64,000 bases of DNA from Pteria penguin (Eukaryota; Mollusca; Bivalvia; Pterioida; Pteriidae), in NCBI GenBank assembly GCA_035048485.1, contig CM068583.1, forward strand, positions 44,297,042 through 44,361,041, read 5' to 3'. Positions 46,612 to 59,186 of the stretch are shown one piece after another. Position 1 is the stretch's first letter; every line of letters starts with the position of its first letter. The notes below the pieces were generated by a model that saw only the letters and a list, made by a program, of their open reading frames with translations, did not search any database and was not told where the DNA came from. Position numbers and translations under genes: made by a program.

Positions 46612-49600
46612 GTGGGTAGCATGCTTTACTCATCGCTGAGTGGTCTCAGACTCCAGTCTGTGTCTTGTCTTATGAATAAGACAATAAAAGCCCAAGTCCC
46701 GTTTCAGAGTGACTCAGTGGGTATCATGCTTTACTCTTCGCTGAGTGGTCTCGGGCTCCAGTCTGTGTCATGTCTTATGAATGAGACAGTAAAAGCCCAA
46801 GTCCATTTTCAGAGTGACTCAGTGAGTATCATGCTTTACTCATCGCTGAGTGGTCTCGGGCTCCAGTCTGTGTCTTGTCTTATGAATGAGATAGTAAAAG
46901 CCCAAGTCCTGTTTCAGAGTGAGTCAGTGGGTATCATGCTTTACTCATCGCTGAGTGGTCTCGGGCTCCAGTCTGTGTCTTGTCTTATGAATGAGACAGT
47001 AAAAGCCCAAGTCCCGTTTCAGAGTGACTCAGTGGGTATCATGCTTTACTCATCGCTGAGTGGTCTCAGGCTCCAGTCTGTGTCTTGTCTTATGAATGAG
47101 ACAGTAAAAGCCCAAGTCCCGTTTCAGAGTGACTCAGTGGGTATCATGCTTTAGTCATCGCTGAGTGGTATTAGGCTCCAGTCTGTGTCTTGCCTTATGA
47201 ATGAGATAGTAAAAGCCCAAGTCCCGTTTCAGAGTGACTCAGTGGGTATCATGCTTTACTCATCGCTGAGTGGTCTCGGGCTCCAGTCTGTGTGTTGTCT
47301 TATGAATGAGACAGTAAAAGCCCAAGTCCCGTTTCAGAGTGACTCAGTGGGTATCATGCTTTACTCATCGCTGAGTGGTCTCAGGCTCCAGTCTGTGTTT
47401 TGCCTTATGAATGAGACAGTAAAAGCCCAAGTCCCGTTTCAGAGTGACTCAGTGGGTATCATGCTTTACTCATCGCTGAGTGGTCTCGGGCTCCAGTCTG
47501 TGTTTTGCCTTATGAATGAGACAGTAAAAGCCCTGTACCGTTTCAGAGTGATTTAGTGGGTATCATGCTTTACTCATCGCTGAGTGGTCTCAGACTCCAG
47601 TCTGTGTCTTGTCTTATGAATAAGACAATAAAAGCCCAAGTCCCGTTTCAGAGTGACTTAGTGGGTATCATGCTTTACTCATCGCTGAGTGGTCTCGGGC
47701 TCCAGTCTGTGTCATGTCTTATGAATGAGACAGTAAAAGCCCAAGTCCATTTTCAGAGTGACTCAGTGAGTATCATGCTTTACTCATCGCTGAGTGGTCT
47801 CGGGCTCCAGTCTGTGTCTTGTCTTATGAATGAGATAGTAAAAGCCCAAGTCCTGTTTCAGAGTGACTCAGTGGGTATCATGCTTTACTCATCGCTGAGT
47901 GGTCTCGGGCTCCAGTCTGTGTCTTGTCTTATGAATGAGACAGTAAAAGCCCAAGTCCCGTTTCAGAGTGACTCAGTGGGTATCATGCTTTACTCATCGC
48001 TGAGTGGTCTCAGGCTCCAGTCTGTGTCTTGTCTTATGAATGAGACAGTAAAAGCCCAAGTCCCGTTTCAGAGTGACTCAGTGGGTATCATGCTTTAGTC
48101 ATCGCTGAGTGGTATTAGGCTCCAGTCTGTGTCTTGTCTTATGAATGAGATAGTAAAAGCCCAAGTCCTGTTTCAGAGTGACTCAGTGGGTATCATGCTT
48201 TACTCATCGCTGAGTGGTCTCGGGCTCCAGTCTGTGTCTTGTCTTATGAATGAGACAGTAAAAGCCCAAGTCCCGTTTCAGAGTGACTCAGTGGGTATCA
48301 TGCTTTACTCATCGCTGAGTGGTCTCGGGCTCCAGTCTGTGTCTTGCCTTATGAATGAGACAGTAAAAGCCCAAGTTCCGTTTCAGAGTGACTCAGTGGG
48401 TATCATGCTTTACTCATCGCTGAGTGGTTTCGGGCTCCAGTCTGTGTCTTGCCTTATGAATGAGACAGTAAAAGCCCAAGTCCCGTTTCAGAGTGACTCA
48501 GTGGGTATCATGCTTTACTCATCGCTGAGTGGTCTCGGGCTCCAGTCTGTGTCATGTCTTATGAATGAGACAGTAAAAGCCCAAGTCCATTTTCAGAGTG
48601 ACTCAGTGAGTATCATGCTTTACTCATCGCTGAGTGGTCTCGGGCTCCAGTCTGTGTCTTGTCTTATGAATGAGATAGTAAAAGCCCAAGGCCTGTTTCA
48701 GAGTGACTCAGTGGGTATCATGCTTTACTCATCGCTGAGTGGTCTCAGGCTCCAGTTTGTGTTTTGCCTTATGAATGAGACAGTAAAAGCCCAAGTCCCG
48801 TTTCAGAGTGACTCAGTGGGTATCATGCTTTACTCATCGCTGAGTGGTCTCGGGCTCCAGTCTGTGTTTTGCCTTATGAATGAGACAGTAAAAGCCCTGT
48901 ACCGTTTCAGAGTGATTTAGTGGGTATCATGCTTTACTCATCGCTGAGTGGTCTCAGACTCCAGTCTGTGTCTTGTCTTATGAATAAGACAATAAAAGCC
49001 CAAGTCCCGTTTCAGAGTGACTCAGTGGGTATCATGCTTTACTCATCGCTGAGTGGTCTCGGGCTCCAGTCTGTGTCATGTCTTATGAATGAGACAGTAA
49101 AAGCCCAAGTCCATTTTCAGAGTGACTCAGTGAGTATCATGCTTTACTCATCGCTGAGTGGTCTCGGGCTCCAGTCTGTGTCTTGTCTTATGAATGAGAT
49201 AGTAAAAGCCCAAGTCCTGTTTCAGAGTGACTCAGTGGGTATCATGCTTTACTCATCGCTGAGTGGTCTCGGGCTCCAGTCTGTGTCTTGTCTTATGAAT
49301 GAGACAGTAAAAGCCCAAGTCCCGTTTCAGAGTGACTCAGTGGGTATCATGCTTTACTCATCGCTGAGTGGTCTCAGGCTCCAGTCTGTGTCTTGTCTTA
49401 TGAATGAGACAGTAAAAGCCCAAGTCCCGTTTCAGAGTGACTCAGTGGGTATCATGCTTTAGTCATCGCTGAGTGGTATTAGGCTCCAGTCTGTGTCTTG
49501 CCTTATGAATGAGATAGTAAAAGCCCAAGTCCCGTTTCAGAGTGACTCAGTGGGTATCATGCTTTACTCATCGCTGAGTGGTCTCGGGCTCCAGTCTGTG

Positions 49601-51227
49601 TGTTGTCTTATGAATGAGACAGTAAAAGCCCAAGTCCCGTTTCAGAGTGAATCAGTGGGTATCATGCTTTACTCATCGCTGAGTGGTCTCAGGCTCCAGT
49701 CTGTGTTTTGCCTTATGAATGAGACAGTAAAAGCCCAAGTCCCGTTTCAGAGTGACTCAGTGGGTATCATGCTTTACTCATCGCTGAGTGGTCTCGGGCT
49801 CCAGTCTGTGTTTTGCCTTATGAATGAGACAGTAAAAGCCCTGTACCGTTTCAGAGTGATTTAGTGGGTATCATGCTTTACTCATCGCTGAGTGGTCTCA
49901 GACTCCAGTCTGTGTCTTGTCTTATGAATAAGACAATAAAAGCCCAAGTCCCGTTTCAGAGTGACTTAGTGGGTATCATGCTTTACTCATCGCTGAGTGG
50001 TCTCGGGCTCCAGTCTGTGTCATGTCTTATGAATGAGACAGTAAAAGCCCAAGTCCATTTTCAGAGTGACTCAGTGAGTATCATGCTTTACTCATCGCTG
50101 AGTGGTCTCGGGCTCCAGTCTGTGTCTTGTCTTATGAATGAGATAGTAAAAGCCCAAGTCCTGTTTCAGAGTGACTCAGTGGGTATCATGCTTTACTCAT
50201 CGCTGAGTGGTCTCGGGCTCCAGTCTGTGTCTTGTCTTATGAATGAGACAGTAAAAGCCCAAGTCCCGTTTCAGAGTGACTCAGTGGGTATCATGCTTTA
50301 CTCATCGCTGAGTGGTCTCAGGCTCCAGTCTGTGTCTTGTCTTATGAATGAGACAGTAAAAGCCCAAGTCCCGTTTCAGAGTGACTCAGTGGGTATCATG
50401 CTTTAGTCATCGCTGAGTGGTATTAGGCTCCAGTCTGTGTCTTGTCTTATGAATGAGATAGTAAAAGCCCAAGTCCTGTTTCAGAGTGACTCAGTGGGTA
50501 TCATGCTTTACTCATCGCTGAGTGGTCTCGGGCTCCAGTCTGTGTCTTGTCTTATGAATGAGACAGTAAAAGCCCAAGTCCCGTTTCAGAGTGACTCAGT
50601 GGGTATCATGCTTTACTCATCGCTGAGTGGTCTCGGGCTCCAGTCTGTGTCTTGCCTTATGAATGAGACAGTAAAAGCCCAAGTTCCGTTTCAGAGTGAC
50701 TCAGTGGGTATCATGCTTTACTCATCGCTGAGTGGTTTCGGGCTCCAGTCTGTGTCTTGCCTTATGAATGAGACAGTAAAAGCCCAAGTCCCGTTTCAGA
50801 GTGACTCAGTGGGTATCATGCTTTACTCATCGCTGAGTGGTCTCGGGCTCCAGTCTGTGTCATGTCTTATGAATGAGACAGTAAAAGCCCAAGTCCATTT
50901 TCAGAGTGACTCAGTGAGTATCATGCTTTACTCATCGCTGAGTGGTCTCGGGCTCCAGTCTGTGTCTTGTCTTATGAATGAGATAGTAAAAGCCCAAGTC
51001 CTGTTTCAGAGTGACTCAGTGGGTATCATGCTTTACTCATCGCTGAGTGGTCTCAGGCTCCAGTTTGTGTTTTGCCTTAAGAATGAGACAGTAAAAGCCC
51101 AAGTCCCGTTTCAGAGTGACTCAGTGGGTATCATGCTTTACTCATCGCTGAGTGGTCTCGGGCTCCAGACTGTGTTTTGCCTTATGAATGAGACAGTAAA
51201 AGCCCTGTACCGTTTCAGAGTGATTTA
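46612..51227 (+). repeat. Two copies of a 2308-bp satellite super-repeat (944 + 1364 bp)
   Basis: Block ends at 47555, 48919, 49863 and 51227 give the alternating lengths 944, 1364, 944, 1364. The two 2308-bp copies share private variants, including TAG-bearing units at 47154/48098 and 49462/50406 and a CAGTTTGTGTTTTG unit near 48755 and 51063. Few differences are seen, so the duplication is recent. Confidence 0.9.
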
Positions 51228-54200
51228 GTGGGTATCATGCTTTACTCATCGCTGAGTGGTCTCAGGCTCCAGTCTGTGTCTTGTCTTATGAATAAGACAA
51301 TAAAAGCCCAAGTCCCGTTTCAGAGTGACTCAGTGGGTATCATGCTTTACTCATCGCTGAGTGGTCTCGGGCTCCAGTCTGTGCCATGTCTTATGAATGA
51401 GACAGTAAAAGCCCAAGTCCATTTTCAGAGTGACTCAGTGAGTATCATGCTTTACTCATCGCTGAGTGGTCTCGGGCTCCAGTCTGTGTCTTGTCTTATG
51501 AATGAGATAGTAAAAGCCGAAGTCCTGTTTCAGAGTTACTCAGTGGGTATCATGCTTTACTCATCGCTGAGTGGTCTCGGGCTCCAGTCTGTGTCTTGTC
51601 TTCTGAATGAGACAGTAAAAGCCCAAGTCCCGTTTCAGAGTGACTCAGTGGGTATCATGCTTTACTCATCGCTGAGTGGTCTTAGGCTCCAGTCTGTGTC
51701 TTGTCTTATGAATGAGACAGTAAAAGCCCAAGTCCCGTTTCAGAGTGACTCAGTGGGTATCATGCTTTACTCATCGCTGAGTGGTCTTTGGCTCCAGTCT
51801 GTGTCTTGTCTTATGAATGAGATAGTAAAAGCCCAAGTCCTGTTTCAGAGTGACTCAGTGGGTATCATGCTTTACTCATCGCTGAGTGGTCTCGGGCTCC
51901 AGTCTGTGTCTTGTCTTATGAATGAGACAGTAAAAGCCCAAGTCCCGTTTCAGAGTGACTCAGTGGGTAGCATGCTTTACTCATCGCTGAGTGGTCTCGG
52001 GCTCCAGTCTGTGTCTTGTCTTATGAATGAGATAGTAAAAGCCCAAGTCCTGTTTCAGAGTGACTCAGTGGGTATCATGCTTTACTCATCGCTGAGTGGT
52101 CTCGGGCTCCAGTCTGTGTCTTGCCTTATGAATGAGACAGTAAAAGCCCAAGTCCCGTTTCAGAGTGACTCAGTGGGTATCATGCTTTACTCATCGCTGA
52201 GTGGTTTCGGGCTCCAGTCTGTGTCTTGCCTTATGAATGAGACAGTAAAAGCCCAAGTCCCGTTTCAGAGTGACTCAGTGGGTATCATGCTTTACTCATC
52301 GCTGAGTGGTCTCGGGCTCCAGTCTGTGTCTTGCCTTATGAATGAGATAGTAAAAGCCCAAGTCCCGTTTCAGAGTGACTCAGTGGGTATCATGCTTTAC
52401 TCATCGCTGAGTGGTCTCGGGCTCCAGTCTGTGTCTTGTCTTATGAATGAGACAGTAAAAGCCCAAGTCCCGTTTCAGAGTGACTCAGTGGGTATCATGC
52501 TTTACTCATCGCTGAGTGGTCTCAGGTTCCAGTCTGTGTTTTGCCTTAGGAATGAGACAGTAAAAGCCCAAGTCCCGTTTCAGAGTGACTCAGTGGGTAT
52601 CATGCTTTACTCATCGCTGAGTGGTCTCGGGCTCCAGTCTGTGTTTTGCCTTATGAATGAGACAGTAAAAGCCCTGTACCGTTTCAGAGTGATTTAGTGG
52701 GTATCATGCTTTACTCATCGCTGAGTGGTCTCGGGCTCCAGTCTGTGTCTTGTCTTATGAATGAGACAGTAAAAGCCCAAGTCCCGTTTCAGAGTGACTC
52801 AGTGGGTATCATGCTTTACTCATCGCTGAGTGGTCTTAGGCTCCAGTCTGTGTCTTGTCTTATGAATGAGACAGTAAAAGCCGAAGTCCCGTTTCAGAGT
52901 GACTCAGTGGGTATCATGCTTTACTCATCGCTGAGTGGTCTTAGGCTCCAGTCTGTGTCTTGTCTTATGAATGAAATAGTAAAAGCCCAAGTCCTGTTTC
53001 AGAGTGCCTCAGTGGGTATCATGCTTTACTCATCGCTGAGTGGTCTCGGGCTCCAGTCTGTGTCTTGTCTTATGAATGAGACAGTAAAAGCCCAAGTCCC
53101 GTTTCAGAGTGACTCAGTGGGTAGCATGCTTTACTCATCGCTGAGTGGTCTCGGGCTCCAGTCTGTGTCTTGTCTTATGAATGAGACAGTAAAAGCCCAA
53201 GTCCCGTTTCAGAGTGACTCAGTGGGTATCATGCTTTACTCATCGCTGAGTGGTTTCGGGCTCCAGTCTGTGTCTTGCCTTATGAATGAGACAGTAAAAG
53301 CCCAAGTCCCGTTTCAGAGTGACTCAGTGGGTATCATGCTTTACTCATCGCTGAGTGGTCTCGGGCTCCAGTCTGTGTCTTGCCTTATGAATGAGATAGT
53401 AAAAGCCCAAGTCCCGTTTCAGAGTGACTCAGTGGGTATCATGCTTTACTCATCGCTGAGTGGTCTCGGGCTCCAGTCTGTGTCTTGTCTTATGAATGAG
53501 ACAGTAAAAGCCCAAGTCCCGTTTCAGAGTGACTCAGTGGGTATCATGCTTTACTCATCGCTGAGTGGTCTCAGGTTCCAGTCTGTGTTTTGCCTTAGGA
53601 ATGAGACAGTAAAAGCCCAAGTCCCGTTTCAGAGTGACTCAGTGGGTATCATGCTTTACTCATCGCTGAGTGGTCTCGAGCTCCAGTCTGTGTTTTGCCT
53701 TATGAATGAGACAGGTAAAGCCCTGTACCGTTTCAGAGTGATTTAGTGGGTATCATGCTTTACTCATCGCTGAGTGGTCTCAGGCTCCAGTCTGTGTCTT
53801 GTCTTATGAATAAGACAATAAAAGCCCAAGTCCCGTTTCAGAGTGACTCAGTGGGTATCATGCTTTACTCATCGCTGAGTGGTCTCGGGCTCCAGTCTGT
53901 GTCATGTCTTATGAATGAGACAGTAAAAGCCCAAGTCCATTTTCAGAGTGACTCAGTGAGTATCATGCTTTACTCATCGCTGAGTGGTCTCGGGCTCCAG
54001 TCTGTGTCTTGTCTTATGAATGAGATAGTAAAAGCCGAAGTCCTGTTTCAGAGTGACTCAGTGGGTATCATGCTTTACTCATCGCTGAGTGGTCTCGGGC
54101 TCCAGTCTGTGTCTTGTCTTATGAATGAGACAGTAAAAGCCCAAGTCCCGTTTCAGAGTGACTCAGTGGGTATCATGCTTTACTCATCGCTGAGTGGTCT

Positions 54201-57200
54201 TAGGCTCCAGTCTGTGTCTTGTCTTATGAATGAAATAGTAAAAGCCCAAGTCCTGTTTCAGAGTGCCTCAGTGGGTATCATGCTTTACTCATCGCTGAGT
54301 GGTCTCGGGCTCCAGTCTGTGTCTTGTCTTATGAATGAGACAGTAAAAGCCCAAGTCCCGTTTCAGAGTGACTCAGTAGGTAGCATGCTTTACTCATCGC
54401 TGAGTGGTCTCGGGCTCCAGTCTGTGTCTTGTCTTATGAATGAGACAGTAAAAGCCCAAGTCCCGTTTCAGAGTGACTCAGTGGGTATAATGCTTTACTC
54501 ATCGCTGAGTGGTTTCGGGCTCCAGCCTGTGTCTTGCCTTATGAATGAGACAGTAAAAGCCCAAGTCCCGTTTCAGAGTGACTCAGTGGGTATCATGCTT
54601 CACTGATCGCTGAGTGGTTTCGGGCTCCAGTCTGTATCTTGTCTTATGAATGAGACAGTAAAAGCCCAAGTCCCGTTTCAGAGTGACTCAGTGGGTATCA
54701 TGCTTTACTCATCGCTGAGTGGTCTCGGGCTCCAGTCTGTGTCTTGTCTTATGAATGAGACAGTAAAAGCCCAAGTCCCGTTTCAGAGTGACTCAGTGGG
54801 TATCATGCTTTACTCATCGCTGAGTGGTCTCAGGCTCCAGTCTGTGTTTTGCCTTATGAATGAGACAGTAAAAGCCCAAGTCCCGTTTCAGAGTGACTCA
54901 GTGGGTATCATGCTTTACTCATCGCTGAGTGGTCTCGGGCTCCAGTCTGTGTTTTGCCTTATGAATGAGACAGTAAAAGCCCTGTACCGTTTCAGAGTGA
55001 TTTAGTGGGTATCATGCTTTACTCATCGCTGAGTGGTCTCAGGCTCCAGTCTGTGTCTTGTCTTATGAATGAGACAGTAAAAGCCCAAGTCCCGTTTCAG
55101 AGTGACTCAGTGGGTATCATGCTTTACTCATCGCTGAGTGGTCTTAGGCTCCAGTCTGTGTCTTGCCTTATGAATGAGATAGTAAAAGCCGAAGTCCCGT
55201 TTCAGAGTGACTCAGTGGGTATCATGCTTTACTCATCGCTGAGTGGTCTCGGGCTCCAGTCTGTGTCTTGTCTTATGAATGAGACAGTAAAAGCCCAAGT
55301 CCCGTTTCAGAGTGACTCAGTGGGTATCATGCTTTACTCATCGCTGAGTGGTCTCAGGCTCCAGTCTGTGTTTTGCCTTATGAATGAGACAGTAAAAGCC
55401 CAAGTCCCGTTTCAGAGTGACTCAGTGGGTATCATGCTTTACTCATCGCTGAGTGGTCTCGGGCTCCAGTCTGTGTTTTGCCTTATGAATGAGACAGTAA
55501 AAGCCCTGTACCGTTTCAGAGTGATTTAGTGGGTATCATGCTTTACTCATCGCTGAGTGGTCTCGGGCTCCAGTCTGTGTCTTGTCTTATGAATGAGACA
55601 GTAAAAGCCCAAGTCCATTTTCAGAGTGACTCAGTGGGTATCATGCTTTACTCATCGCTGAGTGGTCTCGGGCTCCAGTCTGTGCCTTGTCTTATGAATG
55701 ATACAGCAAAAGCCCTGTACCGTTTCAGAGTGACTCAGTGGGTATCATGCTTTACTCATCGCTGAGTGGTCTCGGGCTCCAGTCTGTCTTGCCTTATGAA
55801 TGAGACAGTAAAAGCCCAAGTCCCGTTTCAGAGTGACTCAGTGGGTATAATGCTTTACTCATCGCTGAGTGGTTTCGGGCTGCAATCTGTGTTTTGCCTT
55901 ATGAATGAGACAGTAAAAGCCCAAGTCCCGTTTCAGAGTGACTCAGTGGGTAGCATGCTTTACTCATCGCTGAGTGGTCTCGGGCTCCTATCTGTGTCTT
56001 GTCTTATGAATGAGATAGTAGAAGCCCAAGTCCTGTTTCAGAGTGACTCAGTGGGTATCATGCTTTACTCATCGCTGAGTGGTCTCGAGCTCCAGTCTGT
56101 GTCTTGTCTTATGAATGAGATAGTAAAAGCCCAAGTCCTGTTTCAGAGTGACTCAGTGGGTATCATGCTTTACTCATCGCTGAGTGGTCTCGGGCTCCAG
56201 TCTGTGTCTTGTCTTATGAATGAGACAGTAAAAGCCCAAGTCCCGTTTCAGAGTGACTCAGTGGGTATCATGCTTTACTCATCGCTGAGTGGTCTTAGGC
56301 TCCAGTCTGTGTCTTGCCTTATGAATGAGATAGTAAAAGCCCAAGTCCCGTTTCAGAGTGACTCAGTGGGTATCATGCTTTACTCATCGCTGAGTGGTCT
56401 CGGGCTCCAGTCTGTGTCTTGTCTTATGAATGAGACAGTAAAAGCCCAAGTCCCGTTTCAGAGTGACTCAGTGGGTATCATGCTTTACTCATCGCTGAGT
56501 GGTCTCAGGCTCCAGTCTGTGTTTTGCCTTATGAATGAGACAGTAAAAGCCCAAGTCCCGTTTCAGAGTGACTCAGTGGGTATCATGCTTTACTCATCGC
56601 TGAGTGGTCTCGGGCTCCAGTCTGTGTTTTGCCTTATCAATGAGACAGTAAAAGCCCTGTACCGCTTCAGAGTGATTTAGTGGGTATCATGCTTTACTCA
56701 TCGCTGAGTGGTCTCGGGCTCCAGTCTGTGTCTTGTCTTATGAATAAGACAATAAAAGCCCAAGTCCCGTTTCAGAGGGACTCAGTGGGTATCATGCTTT
56801 ACTCATCGCTGAGTGGTCTCGGGCTCCAGTCTGTGTCATGTCTTATGAATGAGACAGTAAAAGCCCAAGTCCATTTTCAGAGTGATTTAGTGAGTATCAT
56901 GCTTTACTCATCGCTGAGTGGTCTCGGGCTCCAGTCTGTGTCTTGTCTTATGAATGAGATAGTAAAAGCCCAAGTCCTGTTTCAGAGTGACTCAGTGGGT
57001 ATCATGCTTTACTCATCGCTGAGTGGTCTCGGGCTCCAGTCTGTGTCTTGTCTTATGAATGAGACAGTAAAAGCCGAAGTCCCGTTTCAGAGTGACTCAG
57101 TGGGTATCATGCTTTACTCATCGCTGAGTGGTCTTAGGCTCCACTCTGTGTCTTGTCTTATGAATGAGACTGTAAAAGCCCAAGTCCCGTTTCAGAGTGA

Positions 57201-58770
57201 CTCAGTGGGTATCATGCTTTACTCATCGCTGAGTGGTCTTAGGCTCCAGTCTGTGTCTTGTCTTATGAATGAGATAGTAAAAGCCCAAGTCCTGTTTCAG
57301 AGTGACTCAGTGGGTATCATGCTTTACTCATCGCTGAGTGGTCTCGGGCTCCAGTCTGTGTCTTGTCTTATGAATGAGACAGTAAAAGCCCAAGTCCCGT
57401 TTCAGAGTGACTCAGTGGGTATAATGCTTTACTCATCGCTGAGTGGTCTCGGGCTCCAGTCTGTGTCTTGTCTTATGAATGAGACAGTAAAAGCCCAAGT
57501 CCCGTTTCAGAGTGACTCAGTGGGTATAATGCTTTACTCATCGCTGAGTGGTTTCGGGCTCCAGCCTGTGTCTTGCCTTATGAATGAGACAGTAAAAGCC
57601 CAAGTCCCGTTTCAGAGTGACTCAGTGGGTATCATGCTTCACTGATCGCTGAGTGGTCTCGGGCTCCAATCTGTATCTTGTCTTATGAATGAGACAGTAA
57701 AAGCCCAAGTCCCGTTTCAGGGTGACTCAGTGGGTATCATGCTTTACTCATCGCTGAGTGGTCTCGGGCTCCAGTCTGTGTCTTGTCTTATGAATGAGAC
57801 AGTAAAAGCCCAAGTCCCGTTTCAGAGTGACTCAGTGGGTATCATGCTTTACTCATCGCTGAGTGGTCTCAGGCTCCAGTCTGTGTTTTGCCTTATGAAT
57901 GAGACAGTAAAAGCCCAAGTCCCGTTTCAGAGTGACTCAGTGGGTATCATGCTTTACTCATCGCTGAGTGGTCTCGGGCTCCAGTCTGTGTTTTGCCTTA
58001 TGAATGAGATAGTAAAAGCCCAAGTCCTGTTTCAGAGTGATTTAGTGGGTATCATGCTTTACTCATCGCTGAGTGGTCTCAGGCTCCAGTCTGTGTCTTG
58101 TCTTATGAATGAGACAGTAAAAGCCCAAGTCCCGTTTCAGAGTGACTCAGTGGGTATCATGCTTTACTCATCGCTGAGTGGTCTTAGGCTCCACTCTGTG
58201 TCTTGTCTTATGAATGAGACAGTAAAAGCCCAAGTCCATTTTCAGAGTGACTCAGTGGGTATCATGCTTTACTCATCGCTGAGTGGTCTCGGGCTCCAGT
58301 CTGTGTCTTGTCTTATGAATGATACAGTAAAAGCCCTGTACCGTTTCAGAGTGACTCAGTGGGTATCATGCTTTACTCATCGCTGAGTGGTCTCGGGCTC
58401 CAGTCTGTCTTGCCTTATGAATGAGACAGTAAAAGCCCAAGTCCCGTTTCAGAGTGACTCAGTGGGTATAATGCTTTACTCATCGCTGAGTGGTTTCGGG
58501 CTGCAATCTGTGTTTTGCCTTATGAATGAGACAGTAAAAGCCCAAGTCCCGTTTCAGAGTGACTCAGTGGGTATCATGCTTTACTCATCGCTGAGTGGTC
58601 TCGGGCTCCAGTCTGTGTCATGTCTTATGAATAAGACAGTAAAAGACCAAGTCCCGTTTCAGAGTGGCTCAGTGGGTATCATGCTTTACTCATCGCTGAG
58701 TGGTCTCGGGCTCCAGTCTGTGTCTTGTCTTATGAATGAGACAGTAAAAGCCCAAGTCCTGTTTCAGAGT
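51228..58770 (+). repeat. Distal satellite part with mixed 5- to 14-unit blocks
   Basis: Blocks closed by 104-bp units have lengths 1469, 1049, 1259 and 524 bp, then become irregular. Two units lack a GT (CAGTCTGTCTTG near 55786 and 58402), and two carry CTTCACTGATCGC (54597 and 57636). These paired rare variants show that the last ~6 kb also contains large duplications, but with more point differences than the centre. Confidence 0.8.
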
Positions 58771-59176
58771 AGGCGTTAAAATATAAAGGATTCCTAGTTC
58801 CCTACTGCTTCCAATGGGTCCTTAGTCTCGGTCTACGCTGTGTCATGCACCAGACAGATATCCATTATCATAGAAATAAATCCATCTAGGTGTGACGGTG
58901 CATGACGTAATATAAGAAAAAAATAGATATTACAATGGGATCCGTGATATAATGGAAAATTTTTACTTTCAAGTCACTGGAAATTTTCTTGATTTCTAAA
59001 TACACCTGCGAGTTTTCAATCCTAGAAATGATGACATTCGCTTTATCGGTTTGACATATAAGCTGTTATTTAAGACTTTGTGGCATTCCTTATCTAATTC
59101 TCTCTATTCCAGAACAGTGCTGTACGATAATACAGACATATATTTCCTATTTGCATAGATAACATTCTCCATCATT
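58771..59176 (+). promoter_or_regulatory. Putative promoter/5' UTR region of the GMC gene
   Basis: About 400 bp of non-repetitive DNA separates the satellite from the GMC start codon. It contains TGACGTAA (58903-58910, an ATF/CREB-type site) followed by a TATAAG-like stretch, and a pyrimidine tract with CAG at 59111-59112 that could be an acceptor for an upstream noncoding exon. Assignment as promoter is positional only. Confidence 0.3.
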
Positions 59177-59186
59177 ATGCCAAACG
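59177..59186 (+). CDS. GMC oxidoreductase exon 1 (10 coding nt)
   Basis: ATG CCA AAC G, followed by a consensus GTAAGT donor at 59187. The single leftover G joins AC of exon 2 to make aspartate. An in-frame TAG lies at 59156-59158, and no other ATG lies between. A possible acceptor (CTCTATTCCAG, AG at 59111-59112) suggests there may be a noncoding exon further upstream. Confidence 0.72.

Larger units (their letters stand above)
33591..58770 (+). repeat. 25.2-kb satellite of ~240 copies of a 105-bp unit
   Basis: A single head-to-tail array in one orientation. The unit runs from GTGACTCAGTGGGTATCATG through ACTCATCGCTGAGTGG, a variable GGTCTCGGGCTCC, CAGTCTGTGTCTTG and AATGAGACAGTAAAAGCCC to CCGTTTCAGA. 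Units differ by a few substitutions (for example CTCGGG/CTTAGG/TTCGGG; GTCTTG/GTTTTG; ACAGTA/ATAGTA; CCCGTTT/CTGTTT/CATTTT). Because 105 is a multiple of three, one frame stays open for hundreds of codons with a 35-residue periodicity. A 104-bp variant (CCCTGTACCG replacing CCCAAGTCCCG) breaks the frame at regular places. The array ends abruptly in GTTTCAGAGTAGGCG. It lies between the divergent ceramidase and GMC genes. I see no evidence of coding. Confidence 0.98.

Noticed and set aside
33591..58770. CRISPR array
   Set aside because: Units are contiguous without unique spacers, in a eukaryotic context.
33599..58779. A giant repetitive protein gene
   Set aside because: Open frames follow from the 105-bp period. 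Frame-shifting 104-bp units, in-frame TAG/TGA variants and many residue-changing differences are present, with no signal peptide, splice signals or known domain.
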